Below are positions 17,767-26,119 of a stretch of 40,028 nt of DNA, piece after piece (positions within the stretch are counted from its first letter, which is position 1; each line of letters starts with the position of its first letter). The notes beneath the pieces were generated by a model that was given only the letters and a program-made list of their open reading frames with translations, did no database searches and was not told the origin of the DNA. The translations under genes and the position numbers were made by a program. Source of the stretch: Sandaracinaceae bacterium (GTDB taxonomy: Bacteria; Myxococcota_A; Polyangia; Polyangiales; Sandaracinaceae). Location: positions 1-40,028 of the forward strand of contig JAHBWG010000084.1 in assembly GCA_019637095.1 (NCBI GenBank), in the 5' to 3' direction.

Positions 17767-17802
17767 ACCGGCGAGCATACCGGGGCGAGCGCCCACCGGC
17801 AA
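17764..17802 (-). promoter_or_regulatory. Promoter and direct-repeat operator of the vapBC-like operon
   Basis: Reading the minus strand: ttgccg (17802-17797), a 17-base spacer, then tatgct (17779-17774), matching the sigma70 consensus at four of six positions in each box. The eight-base sequence ccggtatg occurs twice, 12 bases apart (17783-17776 and 17771-17764); the first copy covers the -10 box and the second ends in the start codon. Such tandem short sites are what a ribbon-helix-helix repressor would bind. Confidence 0.45.
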
Positions 17803-18083
17803 CGCGCCGATGGCGCTCGAGGCGCGCGCGTCGACGCGCTCGCCGACGAGCCCGCGCTGCGCCGCGCTAGGCGCGCACGCTCGGGGCGAGGGTGCAAGTG
17901 AGTTTGCTGTGATAGCGCGAGAGCGGGGGCGCGCGATTGGCGCTCGCGGTGGCTGCGCCGGGCGGGCGAGCGTCGCGATCGGCTCGCGACGTCGGCCCGC
18001 CGCTCCGGGATCTTGGCGGAACGCGCCGCGCAACGAGTCACCCTCGCTCCGCCGACCGACGGCGTAGCCGCTGACGCCGACTG
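17803..18083. other. Intergenic region, nothing recognised
   Basis: The space between the vapBC-like promoter and the next leftward gene. It contains a slightly AT-richer stretch near 17895-17915 (caagtgagtttgctgtgat), but no gene, hairpin or promoter pair that I can support. Confidence 0.35.
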
Positions 18084-18392
18084 CTACGACTCGTCGCGAG
18101 TGGCGAATCCGTCGTGCTCCTCGAACAGGTCGCGAGCGCACTCGCCGCTCCCCAGCGCGAGTGCTCGCGGAGACTCCCAGGCCGTGTTCGCTCCGACGAA
18201 CCACGTCGGTTCGCGGAGCGGAAACTTGCGACCCGCGCGCGTTTGCTCGGTGACGAGCACGGCGGGGACGTCGGCGCTCGGCTGGACGCGGGTTCCGTAC
18301 GCGACGCGCACCAGGGCCTCGCGAACCTCGATCACGACTGCGGGGCGTTGCTTGTCCGCGAGGTCGATCCAGACCGTCGCGCGCTCACGCAT
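18084..18392 (-). CDS. Small protein, possibly PemK/MazF-like
   Basis: A 102-residue protein from an ATG at 18392 to a TAG. The N-terminus ATVWIDLADKQRPAVVIEV resembles the start of PemK/MazF toxins (a V/I-W-x-D strand followed by RPAVV), and the later EPTWFVGANTAW resembles a strand seen in some PemK-like proteins. If correct it is an mRNA-cleaving toxin or its inactive relative. I cannot place the catalytic Arg and Thr with confidence. It overlaps the upstream gene by 61 nt, so the two are probably a coupled pair. Confidence 0.5.
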   Translation of the reverse strand: MRERATVWIDLADKQRPAVVIEVREALVRVAYGTRVQPSADVPAVLVTEQTRAGRKFPLREPTWFVGANTAWESPRALALGSGECARDLFEEHDGFATRDES

Positions 18393-18694
18393 CGCGCGCG
18401 AGCCGCCTCGTACGAGCGGTCGGCGTGCGCCCGCGCCCGCGCGTGTCGCTCGAAGATCCGCGCTAGATCGAGCCGGTCTTCGGCGGGCAGCACATCGTCG
18501 GGAACCGAGACGCCGGGGTACGCAGCGAGCAGACGGAGATGCGCGTGAACACCCGCGACGAAACGCTCGACGAGCGCGAGCGCGAGCCAGGGCTCGATCG
18601 ACTCCGCCGACTCTGCCGCCCGTCCGAGCGCGAGGAGCACGAGCCCCGCCCGGAATGCCCCTGCGAGGGCCGCGATCGCGTGGCCGGCGCACAC
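18332..18694 (-). CDS. Helical hypothetical protein upstream of the PemK-like gene
   Basis: GTG 18694, with ggag seven bases upstream, opens a 120-residue frame. Residues 1-95 are convincing amphipathic helices (AIAALAGAFRAGLVLLALGR, then PWLALALVERFVAGVHAHL). The last 20 or so residues lie in the overlap with the next gene and look out of frame (Ser/Arg-rich), so the true end may be earlier and a frameshift near 18390 is possible. Not recognised. By position it could be the antitoxin of the following gene, but that is only inference from gene order. Confidence 0.45.
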   Translation of the reverse strand: MCAGHAIAALAGAFRAGLVLLALGRAAESAESIEPWLALALVERFVAGVHAHLRLLAAYPGVSVPDDVLPAEDRLDLARIFERHARARAHADRSYEAARARCVSARRSGSTSRTSNAPQS

Positions 18695-18773
18695 GGGGCG
18701 CTCCGGCTGATACGAGCGTGCGCACCCGAGCGCGGCGCCACCTCCCGCGCCCGATCGGCCGGCGCTACGGCGC

Positions 18774-19922
18774 TCAGAACCTCGCCTCGAGCTCGAACGA
18801 CAGCGACGGACCGACCCGCAGCGCGAGCCGATCGAACATCGGGCGCGCCACCATCCCGAACACCCCGGCCGTGAACGTCAGGAAGATCGAGCGCTGCCAC
18901 CCGTTGCCGAGCACGAGCGCGCGCGCGCCCACCTCGCCGTAGCCGAACCCCGCCGCGCCCCCGCCGCCGCGCGCGATGAGCCACCAGTCGCGCGCGACGT
19001 CGAGCGCCTCGAGCGGGAGCTGCGCACGTCCCGACAGCGACATCAGCGTGACGCCACCGTCGAACCCCTCCACGGCGGTGAGCTCGACGTGCAGCCCGTC
19101 GAGACCGCCGAAGCGGACGCGCTGCGAGATCACGAACTGCAACGTGCCTCCGCAGCAGGTCTGTCGCGGGTGCGTCGCGATGCCGAGGCCGGCCGCGAAC
19201 TCGAAGTGCCGCGTGTCGATCCCGAGCAAGCCCATCGCCACCGTCGCCACGTCCGTCCCGCCGAGCCCCGAGCCCGTCAGCGCGATCGGATCCCACTCCG
19301 CCGAGATCGAGAACGGGATGCGCGCGCGGTAGCGCAGCGCGGTCCACGGCGCGAAGCCGAACGGCGGCAGCCCGAACGGGTCGTCGTTCACCGCGAGGAA
19401 CGGGCGCGCGCCGAAGACCGCCTGCCACACGTTGCCGTACCACGGAGGCGCCCACGGATCGGCGGTCTCGCGCAGCTCGGTGGGTCGCGCGGTCGCGTCG
19501 CGCGGGACCACCTCGCCGACGCCGAGCTCGACGTGCGTCACCGCCGCGCCCTCGTCGTCGACCGACCGCCGCGCGCGCCCGACCGCCACCGCCGCGCCGT
19601 TGCGCGGGTTGATCCACGCGACCCGCTGGTCGTCCGCGAGCCCACCCCCCGCGACGCGGACGCGGCGCCCGTCAAGCGAGGCGACCCGCGCGACGTCCTC
19701 GGCCGGCGCGTCGTACGCGGCCGGCCGGCATCCGTCGATCGAGGTGCTGTCCCCCGGACCGGCGGTGCGGAACGACACGCTGCCGTCCGGCCGCGTCTCC
19801 ATCTCCACGGTGCGTCCGCCCGGGCAGGCGTAGACGGTCACGCGGCGCGCCTGCGCGTCCGCCGAGCCCGGCAGCGCGGCGGACACGACGAGCCACGAGG
19901 CCAAGAGCGCTCGCGCGCGCAT
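18774..19922 (-). CDS. Exported, probably outer-membrane beta-barrel protein
   Basis: A 382-residue protein with a signal peptide (ALLASWLVVSAALPGSADAQA, cleavage near residue 25). The mature N-terminus has a small Cys-containing region (VYACPGG, DGCRPA) and the rest has alternating strands rich in Gly and aromatics, ending FELEARF, with a terminal Phe as in outer-membrane barrels. It resembles the divergently transcribed protein at 20512-21888: similar length, position of a GVGEVVPRD / GLGERVPDG motif and C-terminal strands. Its ATG overlaps the stop of the upstream lipoprotein gene by one base, so the two are coupled. Role unknown. Confidence 0.7.
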   Translation of the reverse strand: MRARALLASWLVVSAALPGSADAQARRVTVYACPGGRTVEMETRPDGSVSFRTAGPGDSTSIDGCRPAAYDAPAEDVARVASLDGRRVRVAGGGLADDQRVAWINPRNGAAVAVGRARRSVDDEGAAVTHVELGVGEVVPRDATARPTELRETADPWAPPWYGNVWQAVFGARPFLAVNDDPFGLPPFGFAPWTALRYRARIPFSISAEWDPIALTGSGLGGTDVATVAMGLLGIDTRHFEFAAGLGIATHPRQTCCGGTLQFVISQRVRFGGLDGLHVELTAVEGFDGGVTLMSLSGRAQLPLEALDVARDWWLIARGGGGAAGFGYGEVGARALVLGNGWQRSIFLTFTAGVFGMVARPMFDRLALRVGPSLSFELEARF

Positions 19923-20491
19923 CACGGATCGGGTCGCACGCACGCGCGCACGTCCACGACGGCCCCGTCGCCGCCGAGCCACAGCTCGAGGAGTCCGTCC
20001 GCGTCGAGCGTCTCGTCGAAGCGCCCGCCGAAGCCGCAGTCGGTCGCGATGACCTGGTCGGCGACCGCGCAGGTGCTCCGATGCGCGAGGAGGAGCGCCT
20101 GGCGCGCGTCGTTGAAGAAGGGACGGCAGCGCACGATGACCTCGACGTCGGTGAGGCGGTCTCCGGCGCGCACGACGCGGATCGGCGTCGCCGACGCGGG
20201 GACGGAGACCCTCGAGCGGGAGAACGGGTCGTCCGTGAACAGCGACTCGAAGCGGACCTCGCCGCCGCCCGCGATGCCTTCGATCGCCGCGCAGCCCGGC
20301 TCGGGCCCGACGACCACCGTGAAGCCCTCTCTCGTGCACGTGAGGCCGACCGCCTCGGGCGGATCCGGGAACCCCGCCGTCTCGGGGTGCGCGACCGCGG
20401 ACGAGTAGGCCTCCGGCGCGACGGGCCACCGACACCCGCCCGCGAGCGCGCCCGCGCACAGGATCCATCCGAGGGTCGCGAGTGACCGCAC
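19922..20491 (-). CDS. Lipoprotein, 189 aa
   Basis: A lipoprotein with signal peptide MRSLATLGWILCAGALAGGC; the lipobox LAGGC puts lipidation at Cys20. I chose GTG 20491 because it gives this compact signal peptide; a TTG at 20527 would add 12 residues and overlap the divergent gene. The mature part has six cysteines (for example LTCTREG, PGCAAIEG, VRCRPFF, STCAVAD, TDCGFGG, VRACVRP), which suggests disulfide-bonded structure outside the cytoplasm. No family recognised. Coupled to the following envelope protein gene. Confidence 0.65.
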   Translation of the reverse strand: MRSLATLGWILCAGALAGGCRWPVAPEAYSSAVAHPETAGFPDPPEAVGLTCTREGFTVVVGPEPGCAAIEGIAGGGEVRFESLFTDDPFSRSRVSVPASATPIRVVRAGDRLTDVEVIVRCRPFFNDARQALLLAHRSTCAVADQVIATDCGFGGRFDETLDADGLLELWLGGDGAVVDVRACVRPDP

Positions 20492-20511
20492 GCGGGATAC
20501 TCTTCGCCGGG

Positions 20512-21888
20512 ATGCGCTCGGTTGCAACGACGCGATTCGCGCTCGCGCTCGCGGTGGCGAGCGCCGCGGGCGTCGGGCGCGCTCAGGACGCCGCGACGAC
20601 GCCGGACGCGGGCGGCGACGAGCGCACGAACCTCGAGGGATCCGCGCCCGGAGACGGCGCGCCGAGCGCCGCGCCCGACGAGCGCGACGAGCGCGACGAG
20701 TTCGACGCGCACTTCGCGGACGAGCCGGATCCGCGCGCGATCGCCGCGGGCTGCGACGCCGTGAGCGTGATCGAGGGACCGGACGTCGTCGTCGTCGGCT
20801 GCCGCGATCGCCTCGTCGCGCTCGCGCCGGGGACGCTCGAGGTCCGCTGGCGCGCCGACCTGCGCGAGGCGCTGCGCCGCGTCGAGCGCGGCGTCGACGG
20901 AGCGATCCTCGCGATCACGCCCACCGGGATCGCCTCGCCGTGCGACGACGCCGAGCCGGTGCGCGTCACGGCGGAGTCGGGGACGTGCGCGGGTCGCGTC
21001 GCCCGGAGCGAGCGCGATCGCGCGTGGGTCCGCCCCGCGCCCCACGTCCGCCTCGCGCCCTCGGAGGCGCTCGCGTTCTTCGTCGACGGCGCGGGCGGCC
21101 TCGAGCGGGTGGCGACGGGCACGGTGCGCGCGCTCGTCGACGGCGCCGCCGTGGTCGAGCTCGGCCTCGGCGAGCGCGTGCCCGACGGCGCGCTCGCGCT
21201 GCGGACGCGCGCGACCGATCACAGCGCGTGGTTCCCACCGCGCACCGGCGGGCGCGTCCTCTTGCGCGGCGCGCTCGACGCGCTCGTCCCGCTCGACGGC
21301 GCGCCCGGCGGCCTGGTCGCGCTCGAGGCCGCGTGGTTCCTCGACGCGCCGGTGGTCCTGCGCGCCGGCGTCGCGCCCATCGCGTTCGGCGTGCGCGACA
21401 CGCTCGGCATCTTCGCGATGCTCGGCTACGCGAGCGCGGGCCTCGACCTCGAGTGGCTCGAGCTCTCGCTCGGCGTCGCCGGGACCACGATCAACCACCG
21501 CCCGCGCGGCCAGGCGACCTCCGCGTTCGCGCCGCTCTTCGGCGTGCGCGTCGGCGCGGAGGAGGGCGCCTCGCTCGCCGCGCAGCTCTTCTTCACGATC
21601 GACGACGTGGGCGTCGACCTCGGCGCCGGCCGCGTGCGCCTCACGCTGCCGATCACGCGCGGGCACCGGCTCATCTTCCGGGCCGACGTCGGCCGTCATG
21701 GCGTCTTGCGCGTGGACGCCGGGTTCCGCACGTACCTCGAGGGGGCGGGCGATCGCGGCTCGATAGCGCTCGGCTTCTTCGCCGGGGTCGCGCACGTCTT
21801 CTACCAGCGGGTCTGTCCGATCGGCGAGTGCTCTCGGATCGCCGTGCTCGCGCCGAGCGTCGGGGTCGAGCTCGATTGGTCCCCTTGA
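20512..21888 (+). CDS. Exported envelope protein, paralogue of the one at 18774-19922
   Basis: A 458-residue protein; ATG 20512 chosen because it yields a clean signal peptide (MRSVATTRFALALAVASAAG, cleavage near GRAQ). Residues 26-70 are acidic low complexity. Residues 75-220 resemble a beta-propeller or quinoprotein-like segment (VIEGPDVVVVGCRDRLVALAPGT). The C-terminal 220 residues have strand-rich, Gly-rich sequence that looks like an outer-membrane barrel, ending ELDWSP. A GTG 30 bases upstream is an alternative start. The divergent lipoprotein gene begins only 20 bases away, so the promoters must be very compact or lie inside the coding regions. Confidence 0.7.
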   Translation: MRSVATTRFALALAVASAAGVGRAQDAATTPDAGGDERTNLEGSAPGDGAPSAAPDERDERDEFDAHFADEPDPRAIAAGCDAVSVIEGPDVVVVGCRDRLVALAPGTLEVRWRADLREALRRVERGVDGAILAITPTGIASPCDDAEPVRVTAESGTCAGRVARSERDRAWVRPAPHVRLAPSEALAFFVDGAGGLERVATGTVRALVDGAAVVELGLGERVPDGALALRTRATDHSAWFPPRTGGRVLLRGALDALVPLDGAPGGLVALEAAWFLDAPVVLRAGVAPIAFGVRDTLGIFAMLGYASAGLDLEWLELSLGVAGTTINHRPRGQATSAFAPLFGVRVGAEEGASLAAQLFFTIDDVGVDLGAGRVRLTLPITRGHRLIFRADVGRHGVLRVDAGFRTYLEGAGDRGSIALGFFAGVAHVFYQRVCPIGECSRIAVLAPSVGVELDWSP

Positions 21889-21911
21889 CGTCCGTTGCTA
21901 GACTCGGAGCC

Positions 21912-23741
21912 ATGTCTATCGCCCTTCGGGTCGCCTTGGCCTCGACGCTCCTCGCGGGCTGCGCGTCCATCAACTCGGATGACCCGCCTCCTCCGGGGCC
22001 CGATCCGTCGTTCCGGCCCGGCTTCGACGTCCCCTTCAACGGCACGACGTGGCGCGCCGACGAGGCGCCGCCCCCGGTCACCGGCGGACACCTCGCGGTG
22101 CTGCCGAGCGGCGACATCGCCGCGGCGGATCCGAGCACGCGCCGCCTGTTCATCGTCTCGTCGGGGACTCACTCGCTGGTCGAGACCCACGCGCTCGGCG
22201 GTGAGCCCGGCCGCGTGGTCGCGGACGGCGATGGAGGAGTGCACGTCGTCTTGCGCGACGCCGCGGCCATCGCCTCGGTGCATCCGATCACGCGCGGCCT
22301 CACGACGCGAGCGGTGTGCGCCTCGCCCCGCGGCCTCGGCTGGAGCGCTGCGCACGACGCGCTCTTCGTCGCGTGCTTCGACGGCCGCGTCCAGCGCCTC
22401 GCGCGCGAGGGCGGCGCGGTGGAGACGATCGCGACGCTGGCCGCCGGCGATCTGCGCGACGTCGTGCCGCAGCCCGAGGGCCTCTGGGTCACGCACTTCC
22501 GCGCCGCGCGCGCCGTCCTGCTCTCCTACGAGGGCGAGGTCCTGCGCGAGGTCGGCATCCCCGCGATCTCGACCCCGCGCGAGGACCGCATCGCGTCGAT
22601 CGCGTGGCGCGCGGTGCCGCACCCGGAGGGCGGCATCCTCATCGCGCATCAGCGGCACACGAACCGCACGGTCTCCACCGTCGCGCGGCCCGAGGACCCG
22701 TTCGCCCAGAACGGCGGCGCGTACGGCGGCTTCGACCCGAGCACCGGGCAGTGTCACCCGCCGCTCGTGACGTCGGCGGTCACGCACGTCGGCGCGGACG
22801 GATCGATCCGCGCGATCCTGGACGCGATGGCGCCGATGCCCGTCGACCTGGCCGTCGACCCGTACTCCTCCGCGTTGTACGGCGCGCCGCAGGTCATGGT
22901 CGCCTCGGCGGCGCTCATGGCCGACTCGCTCGCCATCCACGGGGCGTTCGAGGGGCGGGCCGAAGACGCCGTCGGCTTCGACGTCCGCTGCGGCGCGTTC
23001 TTCGGGCCGCCCAGCGCGGGCCCCGAGGGGCAGGTGATCTCGCTCGCGTACGCGGGCGAGACGCAGATCGTGCAGACGCAGTTCCCCTCTCGCCTGCGGA
23101 TCGGCGGGCACATCGTGTTCCTCGGCCCTCGGTCCTCCGTGGACGGCGGAGACGTGGGCCACGCGCTCTTCCACGCCGGCACCAGCTCGGGGCTCGCGTG
23201 CGCGTCGTGTCACCCCGAGGGCGGCGAGGACGGCGTGCGCTGGTCGTTCTTCGGCGTCGGCTCGCGCCGCACCCAGGAGCTGCGCGGCGGCCTGCTCGGC
23301 ACCGCGCCGTTCCACTGGAGCGGCGACCGCCCCGAGATGGTCGACATCATGGACGACGTCTTCCGCGCGCGGATGGGCGGCGGCTCGCCGACCGAGGCGC
23401 AGATGGAGGCGGTGGGCCTCTGGCTCGATCGCGTCCCGCTGCCCGACCTCGAGCCCGCCGGCGCGCTCGCCGCCGAGGGCCTCGCCGTCTTCTCGCGCGC
23501 GGGCTGCGCCGAGTGTCACTCCGGCGCGATGGGCACGAACAACGACTTCGCCGACTTCGGCCGCGGCCTGTTCCAGGTGCCGCCGCTCGCCGGCGTCTCG
23601 TTCCGCGGCCCGTGGATGCACGACGGCTGCGCCCGCACGCTCGAGTCGACGGTGCTCGCGTCGTGCGCGGGCCCCGAACACAGCGTCGAGCTGCCCGCCT
23701 CCGAGGTCGAGGCGCTCGTCGCGTACCTGCGCACCCTCTGA
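21912..23741 (+). CDS. Di-heme c-type cytochrome lipoprotein with beta-propeller-like N-terminus
   Basis: A 609-residue lipoprotein (signal MSIALRVALASTLLAGC, lipidated Cys17) of the cell envelope. Residues 45-330 have repeating segments like a YVTN/NHL-type beta-propeller (GHLAVLPSGDIAAADPSTRR). The C-terminal part carries two c-type heme sites, CASCH (430-434) and CAECH (535-539), and the layout resembles MauG/di-heme peroxidase-like C-terminal halves. It therefore probably moves electrons or acts as a peroxidase-like enzyme outside the cytoplasm. The start is 23 bases after the upstream stop. A weak promoter (ttggtc, 17 bases, tagact at 21899-21904) lies just ahead, which would give a nearly leaderless transcript. 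Confidence 0.85.
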   Translation: MSIALRVALASTLLAGCASINSDDPPPPGPDPSFRPGFDVPFNGTTWRADEAPPPVTGGHLAVLPSGDIAAADPSTRRLFIVSSGTHSLVETHALGGEPGRVVADGDGGVHVVLRDAAAIASVHPITRGLTTRAVCASPRGLGWSAAHDALFVACFDGRVQRLAREGGAVETIATLAAGDLRDVVPQPEGLWVTHFRAARAVLLSYEGEVLREVGIPAISTPREDRIASIAWRAVPHPEGGILIAHQRHTNRTVSTVARPEDPFAQNGGAYGGFDPSTGQCHPPLVTSAVTHVGADGSIRAILDAMAPMPVDLAVDPYSSALYGAPQVMVASAALMADSLAIHGAFEGRAEDAVGFDVRCGAFFGPPSAGPEGQVISLAYAGETQIVQTQFPSRLRIGGHIVFLGPRSSVDGGDVGHALFHAGTSSGLACASCHPEGGEDGVRWSFFGVGSRRTQELRGGLLGTAPFHWSGDRPEMVDIMDDVFRARMGGGSPTEAQMEAVGLWLDRVPLPDLEPAGALAAEGLAVFSRAGCAECHSGAMGTNNDFADFGRGLFQVPPLAGVSFRGPWMHDGCARTLESTVLASCAGPEHSVELPASEVEALVAYLRTL

Positions 23742-23743
23742 CG

Positions 23744-23761
23744 GCGCGCCCCGCGGCGCGC
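23744..23761. terminator. Hairpin between convergent genes
   Basis: Directly after the cytochrome stop, gcgcgcc pairs perfectly with ggcgcgc (7-bp, all G-C) around a four-base loop ccgc. There is no T-run, as is common in very GC-rich genomes. Its place in the 81-base gap between convergent genes suggests a shared terminator. Confidence 0.4.
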
Positions 23762-23822
23762 ACGCGCCCCCGGCACCAGCGCCCGACGCCCGCCGCGGCC
23801 GCCCGCGCCGCAGGGAGCCGAC

Positions 23823-26018
23823 TCAATCGCCGACGACGAAGCTCTGGCGGGGCGACTCGACGGTGTGGGTGCAGTCGGTGGCTCGCGCGTACCAGTCATA
23901 GGTGCCTCGCTCGACGCCCGACCAGGTGAGCTCCGCCGTCGCGCCGGCCTCCACCCGAGCCACCCCGATCCGCACGAACGCTCCACCGCCGCGGTCCAGG
24001 TCGAGCTCGAGGGTGTGCTCGTAGTGACCTTCTCGCCAGTGCATGTCACGGGAGGGAGAGTAGGTCTCGACCCGCACCTGGTTCTCTCGTGGAGAGAACG
24101 TCAGGATGCGCATCTTCCCGTCTCCGCCGGTGCGGTGGTTCTGAGACGCGAGCGCATAGGGAGAGCTCGGATCTCGGTCGAACTGGTAGTCCTGCAAGAG
24201 CGAGTGCACCGTGCTCGCGGCGACGTCCGTGCGGCGCCCGTGGATCGGCGTATGCCCCCCGAACATCATGCGCAGACCCGGCTCGCCGCGGAGCGCTCGG
24301 TAGGTGGGGTCCCCCTGCGTCGAGAACGGCGTCTGCATGAACGAGCGCCCGCTCGGACCCGCGTCGTCCGTCGTCCAGGTGCCGAGCAGACACGAGTGCA
24401 TGCTCGCGAAGACCATGCGATCGGAGTGGTCCCGCACCAACCGCCGCGCCCACGCCAACACATGTGGCTTGCTGTGAGGCAGGTCCCAGTTGAAGAAGAA
24501 CGCGAGGAACTTCAGCTCCCCCGCCTCGAACAGGATGTAGGAGTCGTCGTTGCGGGTGCCCTCGTGCCCACCGTAGTAGGCGCGGCCCTCGAAGCGCTCC
24601 ACGCCGAACCACTGGTTGAAGCGTGTGGTCGGGCACTGGCTGCGCGTGTCGGTGTCCGTGTTCGTGTTGCAGTCCTGATCGTGGTTCCCCACCGCGATGC
24701 CGTAGGGGACGCCGTCCGGGTGGCCCTCCAGGGGACGCTCGAGCGTCGACATCGCGCGGTCGGCTCTCTCCCACTCGAGCACGCGGTTCACGCCGCCGGC
24801 TTGGTTCACGATGTCGCCGAGGTGGAAGACCGCACGGATGTTGCGGGTGGCCGCGTTGTCCGCCGTCCAGCGCGTCTGGTCGTAGAAGAGCTGCGGGAAG
24901 TGGTTCCAGTCGTCACGGACGTAGACCTGCGTGTCGGGGAGGACCACGATCGTGAAGGGCTCCGCCTCCAAGCGCCGCCGCGCGAAGACCTCGACGATCA
25001 CGGCGTCGCCGTCGGCATCCGTCGTCTCTACGTCGAAGCGCACCTCCGAGCCCGACGGGGACGCGAGGGAGGGCTCCACCGTCGGCACCGCGCTCGCGCG
25101 GTGCGGCCGCCCCACCGCCTGCCACCGCGCCCCGGTGACCTGGCCCTCGAGCCCCGCCACGCGATCGGTGACCGTGCTCCCGGAGCCCTCGCTCAGCGGG
25201 AAGTGCGCCACGAGCCCGAGCGGTCCCGGCGAGCGCTCGAACATCCCCGCCCGGAGCTCCTCCTGGCTCAACGCGCGGTCCCACACGCGCACGTCGTCGA
25301 TCAGCCCGTCGAAGCCCCCGGCGGGGACGCCCATCGAGTTGTAGGCCGCGCCGATCCCGAAGTGCTGGATGGAGTCGTGCCTCGGCACCGCCCCCGTCGC
25401 CACTTCGCGCCGTGCGTCGAGCGCTCCATCGACGTAGAGGCACCACTCGCGCCCATCGAAGGTGGCGGCGACGTGCGTCCACGCGCCGATGCGGATCGTC
25501 GCTTCACCTCGGATCGGGTGGTTGGCTCCCGACGCCATGTCCTCGAAGTCGGCCGCCAGCTTGCCGTCGGCGTCCACGACGAAGAGGTAGTTGCAGTCCA
25601 CGCGGCTTCCGTCGGACTCCCCGCGACCCTTGCCCACGATCGGCTCTCCCACGACGCCGCCGACTCCCGAGCCGGTGCTGGTCCCGTAGCCGTCCCAGCG
25701 GATCCAGGCCTCGAGCGTGAACGTCGCGAGGCCGAGCGCGGGCGCGACCCCCATGCTCACGCCGTCGCCGAGCCCGTGCGAGCCGTTGAACGTCCCCAAG
25801 AAGTCGAGCGCGTGGCCGCTCGTCGGCTCTCCGCAGGTCGGCGGGACGCCCGCGTCCTCGAGCCCGGCGTCCTCGAGCCCGGCGTCGGCGGCGGCCTCGG
25901 CGTCCCGCCTCGGGCCCGCGTCCGCTCGCGCGCCCCCGTCGGCGGGGTCGGAGGGCGCATCCGGCGCGCAGCCGACGGCGAACAGGAAAGGCACCGCGAG
26001 CGCGAGCGAGCGTGTCAT
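23823..26018 (-). CDS. LamG plus metallophosphoesterase lipoprotein, 731 aa
   Basis: A lipoprotein (signal MTRSLALAVPFLFAVGC, Cys17) with an Ala/Asp-rich linker (18-60) containing a duplicated AGLED unit. Residues 65-270 form a LamG/concanavalin-A-like domain (FTLEAWIRWDG; WTHVAATFDG; DDVRVWDRALS), usually a sugar or ligand binder. Residues 355-640 are a calcineurin-like phosphoesterase with PDTQ (D362), HLGDIVN (399-405), GNHD (444-447) and, later, MHS and GGHTPIHG, a full set of metal ligands. A short C-terminal beta domain follows. It should hydrolyse phosphoesters at the cell surface; the substrate is not readable from sequence. GC is visibly lower here than in neighbours (68% in line 24421-24480). 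Confidence 0.85.
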   Translation of the reverse strand: MTRSLALAVPFLFAVGCAPDAPSDPADGGARADAGPRRDAEAAADAGLEDAGLEDAGVPPTCGEPTSGHALDFLGTFNGSHGLGDGVSMGVAPALGLATFTLEAWIRWDGYGTSTGSGVGGVVGEPIVGKGRGESDGSRVDCNYLFVVDADGKLAADFEDMASGANHPIRGEATIRIGAWTHVAATFDGREWCLYVDGALDARREVATGAVPRHDSIQHFGIGAAYNSMGVPAGGFDGLIDDVRVWDRALSQEELRAGMFERSPGPLGLVAHFPLSEGSGSTVTDRVAGLEGQVTGARWQAVGRPHRASAVPTVEPSLASPSGSEVRFDVETTDADGDAVIVEVFARRRLEAEPFTIVVLPDTQVYVRDDWNHFPQLFYDQTRWTADNAATRNIRAVFHLGDIVNQAGGVNRVLEWERADRAMSTLERPLEGHPDGVPYGIAVGNHDQDCNTNTDTDTRSQCPTTRFNQWFGVERFEGRAYYGGHEGTRNDDSYILFEAGELKFLAFFFNWDLPHSKPHVLAWARRLVRDHSDRMVFASMHSCLLGTWTTDDAGPSGRSFMQTPFSTQGDPTYRALRGEPGLRMMFGGHTPIHGRRTDVAASTVHSLLQDYQFDRDPSSPYALASQNHRTGGDGKMRILTFSPRENQVRVETYSPSRDMHWREGHYEHTLELDLDRGGGAFVRIGVARVEAGATAELTWSGVERGTYDWYARATDCTHTVESPRQSFVVGD
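25853..25882. repeat. Two perfect 15-base tandem repeats
   Basis: The unit cgtcctcgagcccgg occurs twice in tandem inside the lipoprotein linker and keeps the frame, encoding AGLED twice. It is a likely site of copy-number change that would lengthen or shorten the linker without breaking the protein. Confidence 0.7.
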
Positions 26019-26119
26019 GCCGAGACCCTACACCCCCGACCGGATCACGGGCACCTCGCCGACTCCGAGGCTCCGCGGGCAGCCTTGCGCGCCTCGCGGT
26101 CGCCCGCGCACGATGGGGC

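Noticed and set aside
20940-21911. Upstream extension of the cytochrome frame into the preceding gene
   Set aside because: The extension is Arg-rich shadow sequence; the lipoprotein signal at 21912 defines the real start.
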